From positions 1,612,001 to 1,676,000 of the forward strand of contig NZ_CP133265.1 in NCBI RefSeq assembly GCF_030915505.1: DNA of 64,000 bases, given 5' to 3'. Position numbers and translations under genes: made by a program. The DNA comes from Neobacillus sp. OS1-2. GTDB taxonomy: Bacteria > Bacillota > Bacilli > Bacillales > Cytobacillaceae. Each line of letters starts with the position of its first letter. Position 1 is the first letter of the stretch. The notes beneath the pieces are model-generated. The model worked only from the letters and a program-made list of their open reading frames with translations, was not told where the DNA came from and did not search any database. This document shows, one piece after another, positions 49,985 to 57,361 of this stretch.

Positions 49985-50278
49985 TTAATTCGAATTCAAT
50001 TTTTGAAAAGCTATAGGAACATCTTGTTCTTTAACAAAGATTTCATATTGCATTTGGCGGTTCCCTCCGAACATGGGGGTTGAGGTTTGATTGAAAATAG
50101 ATTTCGTCCTATATTTAATTCCCACCTGATTAAGTTTACCGATTGCTCTAAAATAGTCTTCATCATTAAAAGTGATCAAAACGGAAGTCCACTTTCTGTA
50201 AGAGACATATTCAATGATCCCAAACACCAATAAAACCGGCACAAACAATAGTATAAATGGGAGAATAATATCCATCAT
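49985..50278 (-). CDS. Small membrane-anchored protein, DUF2007-like
   Basis: A 97-residue protein with one N-terminal helix (MDIILPFILLFVPVLLVFG) and a soluble domain: TFNDEDYFRAIGKLNQVGIK and QMQYEIFVKEQDVPIAFQKL, a pattern like the putative signal-transducing DUF2007 domain (a ferredoxin-like fold). ATG 50278 follows AAGGGAG by 5 nt. Isolated gene between dps and the DUF3291 gene. Function unknown. Confidence 0.6.
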   Translation of the reverse strand: MMDIILPFILLFVPVLLVFGIIEYVSYRKWTSVLITFNDEDYFRAIGKLNQVGIKYRTKSIFNQTSTPMFGGNRQMQYEIFVKEQDVPIAFQKLNSN

Positions 50279-50429
50279 TTTGCTCCCTTCTTTATTGATT
50301 ATCATTATATATATATATCTATAAGCTTTTAATTAGAATTGGTCTTATCCATCCATTCCTTGTTCACCTGGAATGAGACCTGCTTTTCTAGAATATACGT
50401 AGGTAAAAAGTGTAAATGGGGAGATTATG

Positions 50430-50897
50430 ATGGCCTTTGTTGCGATCTATACGGTTGGTAGGCTAAGACAACCTTATGAACATCCAGCCTCTCGTGAGTT
50501 TTTTGAAGTGGGATATAAAATCATGCGGCAGGCATCCATGTCAGGACGGCTGATAAAAGAGTTTACTCATGATGGATTATCCTTCCCTAAGGAAGCGGTT
50601 AATGGGGAGGGTTCACCGATTCTGACACTAACGGTATGGGAAAGCCTTCAGTCTTTATACCGTTTTACCTACTCAGGTAAACATAAGCAAGCTTTACGGG
50701 ACAGAAACAGGTGGATGGATCCGCCTCAAGAAAAACAACCAAACTATGTGGTGTGGTGGACAGAAACGGTGAAGGACGTATCCTGGGAGGAGGCTTCCAA
50801 GCGATATAACTACTATATGCAGCATGGATCGACTCCTTTTGCGTTTGACTATACGCATGCATTTGATGAAACTGGGGCGCCCTTCTTGCTTAACTAA
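50430..50897 (+). CDS. DUF3291-family protein
   Basis: A 155-residue cytosolic protein with a dimeric alpha/beta-barrel-like sequence related to antibiotic-biosynthesis monooxygenases: FVAIYTVGRLRQPYEHPASR near the start and LTVWESLQSLYRFTYSGKHK in the middle, the signature of DUF3291. Such proteins are widespread but uncharacterised. Two consecutive ATGs exist; 50430 has the better spacing from GGGGAG. Convergent with rsbY. Confidence 0.8.
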   Translation: MAFVAIYTVGRLRQPYEHPASREFFEVGYKIMRQASMSGRLIKEFTHDGLSFPKEAVNGEGSPILTLTVWESLQSLYRFTYSGKHKQALRDRNRWMDPPQEKQPNYVVWWTETVKDVSWEEASKRYNYYMQHGSTPFAFDYTHAFDETGAPFLLN

Positions 50898-50988
50898 CTG
50901 TGGGACTGTCTCCTGCTGGAAACTCGCACGAATTGGTGGGGCTTTCGCCGATTGAAGCGCCACCATCCGCCACACCCCTCTCCCCCCA

Positions 50989-52131
50989 TCACTTCGTCGC
51001 AATCATCACCAAACAAATATCATCCTTCTGAGGATTCATAAGTTCGCGTCCAGGCTGCAAGCGCTGAAGCAGCGCTGCTGGATCGTCCATGCCATCCTCT
51101 TTCATGCAGCTCGTCAGCTTAACACTCGCATCCTCATACTCCTCCTCCAGCCATTCCGACAAGCCATCCGTATACAGTAAAATCTGTGCCCTATCTGTGT
51201 ACGAAATAACTCCCTTACACACCTCAATTTCATCAAAAAAGCCCAAGGCACAGCAGCCTTCCTCCATCATCTGCACTTTCCCGTCAACCATCGCAATCCC
51301 CGCTGGGTGCCCGGCATTCACATACTCAATCGACTGCTCCTCGGTATCAAGCACAAAGTATATCGCCGTAAAATAATAATTGATCAAAGTATCATTATGC
51401 AGTTGATTCATCCGCCGGTTCAGTTCCCTCATCACCGCTTCCGGATCACATAAACTAGTAATCGAATCCTTTAGCGCTGAATAAATGTACATACACACGA
51501 GCGATGACGAAATCCCATGACCCATCATATCGAGTAAAATCACACCATAGCGATGCGGACTAATCTGGTACCAGGCATACAAGTCACCGGCAAGCTCAAA
51601 GGAAGGCTTGTAGACTGCCGAAATCGTCACATCTTCCTTTTGAACCGGCCCCGGAAGCATACTTAGCTGCACCTGCTTGGCCAAATCCAGCTCATATTGA
51701 ATCCTCAGGTCCCGCTCCTTCCGCAAATCCTTCTCCTGCTTCAACCGCAGCACCGAGCGAATCCGCGCCAACAACTCGACCTTATTAATCGGCTTCATCA
51801 CATAATCAAGCGCCCCCGCATCCATCGCCTCGGCCATCTTATTGGAATCCCCCATCGCTGTCACAAAAATAATCGGCAGATCGTGAAACCGTTCATTCCC
51901 CAGAACCGTGCGGCAGGCCTCAATCCCATCCACTTCCGGCATCATCAAATCCATCAGAATTAAATCAATATCACTCTCACCGGGATTGGGTGCATCCAGT
52001 TGTAAATAATCATATAGCTCCATTGCCGATGACAGCAACACCAATCGCTTATAACCAGCCTTATACAGAATCTTTTCCACAATCATCAAATTCGTCTTAT
52101 TATCATCGACAATCACAATTTTCATAGCCAT
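50989..52131 (-). CDS. rsbY: Response regulator-PP2C phosphatase RsbY
   Basis: A 380-residue protein joining a REC domain (1-125, phospho-Asp in LILMDLMMPEVDG, Lys in YVMKPINK) to a coiled linker and a SpoIIE/PP2C-type phosphatase (about 160-380: FELAGDLYAWY, LLDMMGHGISSSLV, LLYTDGLSEWLE, DDICLVMI). It dephosphorylates RsbV, releasing sigma-B from RsbW. The REC-PP2C architecture is that of B. cereus RsbY, activated by RsbK, not the RsbU/RsbP of B. subtilis. It lies behind sigB, separated by an inverted pair of family-B repeats. AGGAGG stands 9-10 nt before ATG 52131. Confidence 0.92.
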   Translation of the reverse strand: MAMKIVIVDDNKTNLMIVEKILYKAGYKRLVLLSSAMELYDYLQLDAPNPGESDIDLILMDLMMPEVDGIEACRTVLGNERFHDLPIIFVTAMGDSNKMAEAMDAGALDYVMKPINKVELLARIRSVLRLKQEKDLRKERDLRIQYELDLAKQVQLSMLPGPVQKEDVTISAVYKPSFELAGDLYAWYQISPHRYGVILLDMMGHGISSSLVCMYIYSALKDSITSLCDPEAVMRELNRRMNQLHNDTLINYYFTAIYFVLDTEEQSIEYVNAGHPAGIAMVDGKVQMMEEGCCALGFFDEIEVCKGVISYTDRAQILLYTDGLSEWLEEEYEDASVKLTSCMKEDGMDDPAALLQRLQPGRELMNPQKDDICLVMIATK

Positions 52132-52161
52132 CCTGCTATCACCTCCTCTTTTTATGAAGCA

Positions 52162-52217
52162 GTGAAGCAGGGGACGGTTCTTATGATTTAAAACGGAAGA
52201 ACCGTCCCCTGCTTCAC
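52162..52217. repeat. Family-B inverted pair between sigB and rsbY
   Basis: GTGAAGCAGGGGACGGTTCT and its exact complement at 52198-52217 form a 20-bp stem with a 16-nt loop. It lies directly between the stop of sigB and the start of rsbY. Confidence 0.9.
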
Positions 52218-52221
52218 CTTG

Positions 52222-53013
52222 TTACCGCAATAACACATCTGGGGTTTTGTCCTTGAGTGCTTTCCGCAGTTTTTCGAGCGCCTTTTTCTGCAGTCGTGAC
52301 ACATGCATCTGTGAAATCCCCAGATACTCGCCTGTTTCCCTTTGACTCTTATTCTCGACAAACGTGTGATGGATCACGTTCCTCTCTCTGTCCGATAATA
52401 CCTGAAGCGCACTCTCAAGCAATAGCCTTTGATCCACCTGTTCATAGCCTTCATCATGCGTTCCTACTATATCTAAGGTTGTCACCGTACTCCCCTCAGA
52501 TCCCATTTCAATCGTTTGGTCGACAGAAGCAGTCTGATAGCTTTTCCCCATTTCCATTGCCTCTAATAGTTCCTCTTCAGAAATCTCCATATGCTCAGCG
52601 ATCTCGTGGATCATGGGGGATCGTTGATAGTGATTAGTCAGTTCGTCCACGACCGTTTTAATTTTCGGCCACGTTTCTTTGATCCTTCTTGGCACATGGA
52701 CACCCCAGGTTTTATCCCGTAAAAATCGCTTAATTTCCCCAATCACGGTTGGGATTAAATAAGATTCAAACGCTCTTCCGATGCTGGGATCATATCGTCT
52801 AATCGCCGACAACAACCCAATCATCGCGACCTGCATTATATCTTCGTGGAAATTCTTCCCCTTCGAATATTTCCGTGCAAGGCTAGCGACCAGGGCCTGG
52901 TAATGTTCCACCAGTACCGTTTGCGCCTCCGAGTCCTCGTCCTGCTGGAATGCCAAAATCAAAGCATCAATTTCCTCCTTCGTTCGTCTCCCAGGTTGAG
53001 ATGGTTGAGTCAT
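52222..53013 (-). CDS. sigB: RNA polymerase sigma factor SigB
   Basis: A 263-residue group-3 sigma factor for the general stress regulon. Region 2 is LVASLARKYSKGKNFHEDIM through AIRRYDPSIGRAFESYLIPT, region 3 contains VHVPRRIKETWPKI, and region 4 (LSDRERNVIHHTFVENKSQR then ETGEYLGISQMHVSRLQKKA) holds the -35-recognition helix. ATG 53013 is chosen because GGGGAG lies 10 nt upstream; it overlaps rsbW by 47 bp. Length near 262 of B. subtilis. Third gene of rsbV-rsbW-sigB, driven by the sigma-B promoter before rsbV (autoregulation). Confidence 0.95.
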   Translation of the reverse strand: MTQPSQPGRRTKEEIDALILAFQQDEDSEAQTVLVEHYQALVASLARKYSKGKNFHEDIMQVAMIGLLSAIRRYDPSIGRAFESYLIPTVIGEIKRFLRDKTWGVHVPRRIKETWPKIKTVVDELTNHYQRSPMIHEIAEHMEISEEELLEAMEMGKSYQTASVDQTIEMGSEGSTVTTLDIVGTHDEGYEQVDQRLLLESALQVLSDRERNVIHHTFVENKSQRETGEYLGISQMHVSRLQKKALEKLRKALKDKTPDVLLR

Positions 53014-53461
53014 GGTTTTCACACTCCCCACTTCGGTACTTCACCATGAAGACTGTCACTCCGGAATGATTCAACACCCGGACTTCGTCCATCAGCGTTT
53101 CTATCAAATATAAGCCTAACCCTCCCTCAGAAAGCTGGTCCACCGTACTAGTTTCCGTATAAGGGCCTAATTCTTCTTTTGTTTGGTAAAAATTAAAGCT
53201 TTTGCCGCTATCAGCCACAACGATTTCTACCTTATCCTGATAAATTCCGAAGCCGATGATCACCTCGCCACCCTCGTCCTTATGGTAAGCATGCTGGACA
53301 GCATTCGTGCACGCCTCACTGACGGCAATTTTCATATCCTCAATTTCCTCATATGTATATCCCATGCGGCTGGCAATTCCCGATAACGTCAAACGGATGA
53401 CCCCAACATAATCGGGCTTTGCCGGAATCTTCATTTCAATATAATCCATCACTTTGCTCAT
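52967..53461 (-). CDS. rsbW: Anti-sigma-B factor and RsbV kinase RsbW
   Basis: A 164-residue GHKL-type serine kinase that binds sigma-B or phosphorylates RsbV. N-box helix IEDMKIAVSEACTNAVQHAY, G1-like VVADSGKSFNF and G2 EGGLGLYLIETLMDEV are clear. ATG 53461 overlaps the rsbV stop by 4 bp (ATGA), indicating translational coupling; its 3' end overlaps sigB. The C-terminal tail (about 150-164) is divergent. Length and order match B. cereus and B. subtilis. Confidence 0.95.
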   Translation of the reverse strand: MSKVMDYIEMKIPAKPDYVGVIRLTLSGIASRMGYTYEEIEDMKIAVSEACTNAVQHAYHKDEGGEVIIGFGIYQDKVEIVVADSGKSFNFYQTKEELGPYTETSTVDQLSEGGLGLYLIETLMDEVRVLNHSGVTVFMVKYRSGECENHDSTISTWETNEGGN

Positions 53462-53781
53462 CTTCCCCCACCCTCAGAAATATTCATTATGTGACTCAAC
53501 CCCGTAATTTGGAACAAACGCTTCAGCCGCTCCGATAACTCCACCAATCTTAATTCACCGCCATTATTCTTCAACTGCTTAAACAGTCCAACAAAGACAC
53601 CCAGCCCCGTGCTATCTAAATAGGATACATCTTTAAGATTGACCGTTATGAATGGATTCGTCCCCTCCGCAAGCGGCAATAATTCCTCCCTCAGCTTCGG
53701 TGCCGTAAACGCATCAATCTCCCCGCTGACAAACACCACAATTTCTTGTTCCTCCTGCCGTTTATCTATCTTCAAATTCAT
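53458..53781 (-). CDS. rsbV: Anti-anti-sigma factor RsbV
   Basis: A 107-residue STAS-domain protein. When unphosphorylated it sequesters RsbW and frees sigma-B. The phosphorylated Ser is in VSYLDSTGLGVFVGLF; the rest (FVSGEIDAFTAPKLREELLP, FQITGLSHIMNISEG) is standard. First gene of the operon; a near-perfect sigma-B promoter lies 32-57 bp upstream. A weak GGTGTGATGAA site precedes ATG 53781. Confidence 0.95.
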   Translation of the reverse strand: MNLKIDKRQEEQEIVVFVSGEIDAFTAPKLREELLPLAEGTNPFITVNLKDVSYLDSTGLGVFVGLFKQLKNNGGELRLVELSERLKRLFQITGLSHIMNISEGGGR

Positions 53782-53812
53782 TTCATCACACCCTTACACT
53801 TTTAATTTGTAC

Positions 53813-53838
53813 ATACCCGCAAGACCGAAGCCGTAAAC
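53813..53838 (-). promoter_or_regulatory. Sigma-B promoter of the rsbV-rsbW-sigB operon
   Basis: Minus strand GTTTAC (53833-53838), 14-bp spacer, GGGTAT (53813-53818), 32 bp upstream of rsbV: the expected positive feedback promoter. Confidence 0.85.
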
Positions 53839-54024
53839 CTCTTTTTTTTAAAAATATTTCTTCTATTATATCAAAACAGGCTAGTCGCCCGCATAAACCG
53901 ATTAACCAAGCCACCATTACTCAACAAAACTAGGTCTTATTTAGTTACTCTATTAAAAAAAACTAAACCCCCGCTCCTGTTTCCATCTTTGGTTCCCTAC
54001 TGTTCATTGGATATTATTATCTAT
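53839..54024. other. Gap between rsbV and the acyl carrier protein gene
   Basis: About 300 bp in total, AT-rich; besides the two promoters at its ends I see no structure or gene. Confidence 0.4.
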
Positions 54025-54052
54025 TTTGTGTTCTGAATTCGGCTGTTATAAT
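54025..54052 (+). promoter_or_regulatory. Sigma-A promoter of the acyl carrier protein gene
   Basis: TTTGTG, 16-bp spacer, TATAAT (54047-54052) with extended TGT; 31 bp before the ATG. Confidence 0.6.
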
Positions 54053-54082
54053 GGTGGTTAGATAATACGAGGAGGGTGTCCC

Positions 54083-54310
54083 ATGACCACATTTGAAAAG
54101 TTAAGGCCGATTATTGCAGACCAACTGGGTGTCAAAATGGAGAATATTAAATCGGAAGCATCTTTCAAAGATGATTTTGAAGCGGATTCGCTAGATATGG
54201 TGAACCTGACAATGGAAATTGAAGATGAATTCTCCATCGAAATTAGTGACAAAGTCGCTGCGAAGCTTCAAACGGTCGGAGATGTTGTCCATTATATTGA
54301 AACCCATTAA
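54083..54310 (+). CDS. Acyl carrier protein-like protein
   Basis: A 75-residue acidic four-helix carrier protein. The phosphopantetheine attachment Ser is in [20 protein letters not shown] (about residue 36), followed by the helix III/IV pattern [20 protein letters not shown]. It carries acyl chains as thioesters. It is not in the fatty-acid synthesis cluster, and the housekeeping acpP usually sits with fabD-fabG, so this is an additional ACP with an unknown partner. ATG 54083 has GAGGAGGG 6 nt before it. Own promoter and terminator. Confidence 0.88.
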   Translation: MTTFEKLRPIIADQLGVKMENIKSEASFKDDFEADSLDMVNLTMEIEDEFSIEISDKVAAKLQTVGDVVHYIETH

Positions 54311-54399
54311 TTGGAGAGTCCTACGGAGGCGGTTACTAGATTGCGTGTGAACGTATCGCAGACGGCATCGCCTTACGCTCGGGGGCCTGTTATGATCCA
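54311..54399 (+). other. 3' untranslated stretch behind the ACP gene
   Basis: Non-coding sequence between the ACP stop and its terminator, GC-richer than surroundings (GGAGGCGG, GCATCGCC). I looked for a tRNA-like fold and found none that closes. Confidence 0.35.
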
Positions 54400-54440
54400 A
54401 CAACTCCCAGAGACATGTGTCTCTGGGAGTTGTTGTTTGT
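54400..54440 (+). terminator. Terminator of the ACP gene
   Basis: CAACTCCCAGAGAC/GTCTCTGGGAGTTG stem of 14 bp with a 4-nt loop, then TTGTTTGTT. Confidence 0.85.
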
Positions 54441-54474
54441 TATCCTTTTATGATCGTGCTGTACTGCCAACTAG

Positions 54475-54499
54475 GTTTTATTTTTTAAAAAGAGGGTAT
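54475..54499 (+). promoter_or_regulatory. Sigma-B promoter of the 52-aa gene
   Basis: GTTTTA, 13-bp spacer, perfect GGGTAT (54494-54499), 27 bp before the ATG. Confidence 0.65.
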
Positions 54500-54525
54500 G
54501 TAACCTTAAAAGGAGAGTAGGTACG

Positions 54526-54684
54526 ATGAAAAAAAGTATGCAGGACAAGATCAATTCCAACAACAATAGTTCAATGGCTCAGAATCTAGATGAAGTAAAA
54601 GAACTCGGCAAGCAAATGAAGAAGGCCAAAACCGGCACGGAGCTGAAGGAAGAGCGGAATAAAACGCAGGATCCACAGCAATAA
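54526..54684 (+). CDS. Small hydrophilic stress protein, 52 aa
   Basis: A short frame ATG 54526 to TAA 54684 with RBS AAGGAGAG 9 nt upstream, its own sigma-B promoter and a terminator. The product is very hydrophilic: MKKSMQDKINSNNNSSMAQN, then Leu/Glu/Lys helix (DEVKELGKQMKKAK) and a charged tail (ELKEERNKTQDPQQ). Probably disordered. It resembles small sigma-B-dependent proteins of unknown function; induction under general stress is inferred from the promoter only. Confidence 0.7.
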   Translation: MKKSMQDKINSNNNSSMAQNLDEVKELGKQMKKAKTGTELKEERNKTQDPQQ

Positions 54685-54716
54685 AGCAGCAGCCCTTTCA
54701 GAGGGGCTGCTGTTTA
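54685..54716 (+). terminator. Terminator of the 52-aa gene
   Basis: AGCAGCAGCCC/GGGGCTGCTGTT stem, then TTTAC. Confidence 0.7.
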
Positions 54717-54794
54717 CATTTTGGTAGTTAATAGAGGAAAACTCGGTCAATAGCCTGCTAAGCTACCGCCGAGTTACCACATCCCGATATAGGT

Positions 54795-55463
54795 TTATGC
54801 ACCAAGAGTTGGGACAAGTCCCCCTAATGAACTTAAGGCAACTCCCAGCAGGAAGATAATGACGACGAGGGTAATGACTTTACCTTTAGATAACCCCGCA
54901 ACTACCCTTAAGCCCATCCCTAACACCACATAATACCAAATATGAAAGATATCAAAATTAGAAGCAATCAACTTGAGCATTTGATTGTCTCCCATTAGTG
55001 GCGCTATGCTGGTGTAGTAGACTTCGTATCCGCCAACTGCCAATGAAATCAAACCATTAATGAGGACGCCGACTGACATTATCAGGGAGGAATAAAGGAC
55101 GACGGCAAATAGTTTCATATAGGGAGTATCGTTGCCCATGAAGACCATGCACAGTTTATAGAAGGCGGCGACGATAAAGAACCTGGCAACCCCGCCGATT
55201 ACTGCCCCAACAGTCCCCATTCCTACTGTAAAGGCCGCAGGGATTTCGATGGGTGTTGGTAAGTCGTTGAAAATCGGATTATTTAACCCTACGTACGCAA
55301 CGATAGCCCCCGTGATCCCCGTAAGGATAAGCATGATGATCAGTGGTAAGGCAATTGGTGCTTTTTCTTTCATTCGTTCAAACTGAAGGGTTGGCGCCGC
55401 AATCATACCAAAAATAGACGGTTTTTCTACGTTTACAACCTTTTCCTTCACTACTGTTTCCAT
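54795..55463 (-). CDS. yknW: YknW/Yip1-family membrane protein
   Basis: A 222-residue protein with five predicted helices and an N-terminal cytosolic part (KEKVVNVEKPSIFGMI). The fold resembles the Yip1 family: helices near 38-60, 80-105, 125-150, 170-185 and 195-217. In B. subtilis YknW assists the YknXYZ ABC transporter that protects from the SdpC toxin. Here it is the last gene of the same four-gene set, 18 bp behind yknZ. In the AS-48 locus the corresponding EFGH genes give immunity, so this protein may help sense or expel the peptide encoded at 58978. Confidence 0.75.
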   Translation of the reverse strand: METVVKEKVVNVEKPSIFGMIAAPTLQFERMKEKAPIALPLIIMLILTGITGAIVAYVGLNNPIFNDLPTPIEIPAAFTVGMGTVGAVIGGVARFFIVAAFYKLCMVFMGNDTPYMKLFAVVLYSSLIMSVGVLINGLISLAVGGYEVYYTSIAPLMGDNQMLKLIASNFDIFHIWYYVVLGMGLRVVAGLSKGKVITLVVIIFLLGVALSSLGGLVPTLGA

Positions 55464-55481
55464 CTATGGATCTCTTCCTCT

Positions 55482-56681
55482 CTATTCATATCTTAATGCA
55501 TCAATTGGATCGAGCTTTGCCGCTTTATTGGCCGGCATTAAACCGAAAATAATGCCCAGTGTCATGGAAAACAATACACCGCCAATTACCACTTTACCGG
55601 AAACGAGTGGCGGCCATTTGGCAAAGGTAGAGACAAGATACGCCCCACCAACCCCGAGTCCTATCCCAATTATTCCACCCAGGAGGGTCAGCATCATCGC
55701 TTCTATTAAAAATTGCAATAGAATTTTTCCTCTTGTCGCCCCGAGCGCTTTGCGGATCCCAATTTCTCTTGTTCTTTCCGTAACCGAGACGAGCATAATA
55801 TTCATCACCCCAATCCCGCCGACAAGCAAGGAAATACCGGCGATGCCGCTAATAATCATGGTCATAATATTGGTTACCTGAGAAATCCCCTTTTGAATTT
55901 CCTCTAAATTAAATACTTCATACTTCCCTTCCAAATCGGGCGATTTTGTATCATTAAGCAGATTCACTGCCTTTTGTCCGGCCATTTCAAGGGTGCTGAT
56001 ATCCTTTGCTTGAAGTGTCACTGACTGGATATCGTCTGTTCCATATAAGGCCGGCCAGATCGATAGAGGGATGAGCATTTCAGGCATCCCCAATCCCAGA
56101 AATCCGTCTGAAGATTTGTACACCCCAATGACTTGAAAAGGCTGCCCCTTTATTTCAAGAATTTTTCCGACTGCCTTCCTGTTTTCAAAAAAATCCTTTG
56201 CTGCCTTTTCGTTGATCATCATGACATTATTGGATTGGGAAAAATCCACTTCATTAAGCATTCTCCCTTTTGTCACCTTTAGCGAATTCACCGCAAAATA
56301 ATCATTTGTGATTCCATAGATTTGCGTACCAATGTTCTTATCATTTTCTGTTAGGGTTTCCATGGTATCGTTTGTCGTAATCACATGAGATATCTCAGGA
56401 ATATCCCTAAGCTGGAGGAGATTCTCCTGTGTAAATGTCGGTTCTTCGCTGAAGGACAGGGTTGAAAAATCAACATTATCCGGTGTAAAAGTAATTTCGA
56501 TAGTATTATTTCCAGAACCCGCAAACTGGGATTTCAGCGCTGCTTCCCCGCCTTGTCCGATCGCTACTACCGTAATAATGGATCCAACACCAATGATTAT
56601 GCCTAGCATGGTAAGTGCGGAACGGAGCTTATGAGCGAGAATGGAGGAAAGGGCAATTTTCATACTTTCCATTAAACTCAT
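55482..56681 (-). CDS. yknZ: MacB/FtsX-type ABC permease YknZ
   Basis: A 399-residue permease: first helix about 20-42 (LTMLGIIIGVGSIITVVAIG), a large extracytoplasmic MacB domain (about 45-270), and three C-terminal helices with VGGIGVMNIMLVSVTERTRE and IGIRKALGATRGKILLQFLI, the FtsX-type coupling region. Type VII ABC systems of this kind do not transport through the membrane but push substrates outside, often giving immunity to peptides. Overlaps the ATPase stop by 4 bp. Confidence 0.9.
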   Translation of the reverse strand: MSLMESMKIALSSILAHKLRSALTMLGIIIGVGSIITVVAIGQGGEAALKSQFAGSGNNTIEITFTPDNVDFSTLSFSEEPTFTQENLLQLRDIPEISHVITTNDTMETLTENDKNIGTQIYGITNDYFAVNSLKVTKGRMLNEVDFSQSNNVMMINEKAAKDFFENRKAVGKILEIKGQPFQVIGVYKSSDGFLGLGMPEMLIPLSIWPALYGTDDIQSVTLQAKDISTLEMAGQKAVNLLNDTKSPDLEGKYEVFNLEEIQKGISQVTNIMTMIISGIAGISLLVGGIGVMNIMLVSVTERTREIGIRKALGATRGKILLQFLIEAMMLTLLGGIIGIGLGVGGAYLVSTFAKWPPLVSGKVVIGGVLFSMTLGIIFGLMPANKAAKLDPIDALRYE

Positions 56682-57361
56682 GAGAACGCTCCCCTCCTAT
56701 CCATGATAATACGGCCATCCCTTAGTAGAATATGCCGTGATGTATAGGCAGCGACTTCCTCCTCATGTGTAACCACGATAATCGTTGCCCCTTCATTATT
56801 CAGCTGAGTAAATATGTCCATCACTTGTTCCCCCGATTTCGTATCAAGCGCCCCTGTCGGTTCATCTGCTAGAATGAAGGACGGACGATTAGCGATCGCA
56901 CGTGCGATCGCCACCCGCTGTTTCTGACCACCGGAAAGTTGATTCGGCAAATGGTCCATCCGATCGGCCAAACCTACCTTGACAAGTGCATCAACGGCTC
57001 GTTCCCTTTGCTCCTTTCTGCGAATTCCCCCATATACAAGCGGCAATTCTACATTCTCCAGCGCTGTTAATCTGGGAAGAAGATGAAAGTGCTGGAATAC
57101 AAACCCTATGTATTGATTGCGAATCAGTGATAATCTCGTATCATCTGTTTGAAGTACATTCCTGTCATTTAACAGATATTCTCCCGTTGCTTTTCGATCC
57201 AGGCAGCCGATAATATTCATCAATGTTGATTTTCCCGATCCCGATGGGCCCATTATCGAAACAAATTCACCGGCTTCTATCTCCATATTGATATCGTGAA
57301 GCACTGGTACCTCAAGCATTCCTTGTTTGTATATCTTACTGATGTGCTGTAAGCTGATCAT
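56678..57361 (-). CDS. yknY: ABC transporter ATPase YknY (MacB type)
   Basis: A 227-residue ATPase. Walker A MGPSGSGKSTLMNIIG, Q-loop FVFQHFHLLP, signature LSGGQKQRVAIARA, Walker B FILADEPTGALD and H-loop VVTHEEE are all intact, of the LolD/MacB subfamily. ATG 57361 overlaps the stop of yknX (ATGA), and its own stop overlaps the start of yknZ, so the set is translationally coupled. Confidence 0.93.
   Translation of the reverse strand: MISLQHISKIYKQGMLEVPVLHDINMEIEAGEFVSIMGPSGSGKSTLMNIIGCLDRKATGEYLLNDRNVLQTDDTRLSLIRNQYIGFVFQHFHLLPRLTALENVELPLVYGGIRRKEQRERAVDALVKVGLADRMDHLPNQLSGGQKQRVAIARAIANRPSFILADEPTGALDTKSGEQVMDIFTQLNNEGATIIVVTHEEEVAAYTSRHILLRDGRIIMDRRGAFS

Noticed and set aside
54311..54399. 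tRNA-like or small structured RNA behind the ACP gene
   Set aside because: No closing acceptor stem or anticodon arm could be drawn; left as 3' untranslated sequence.
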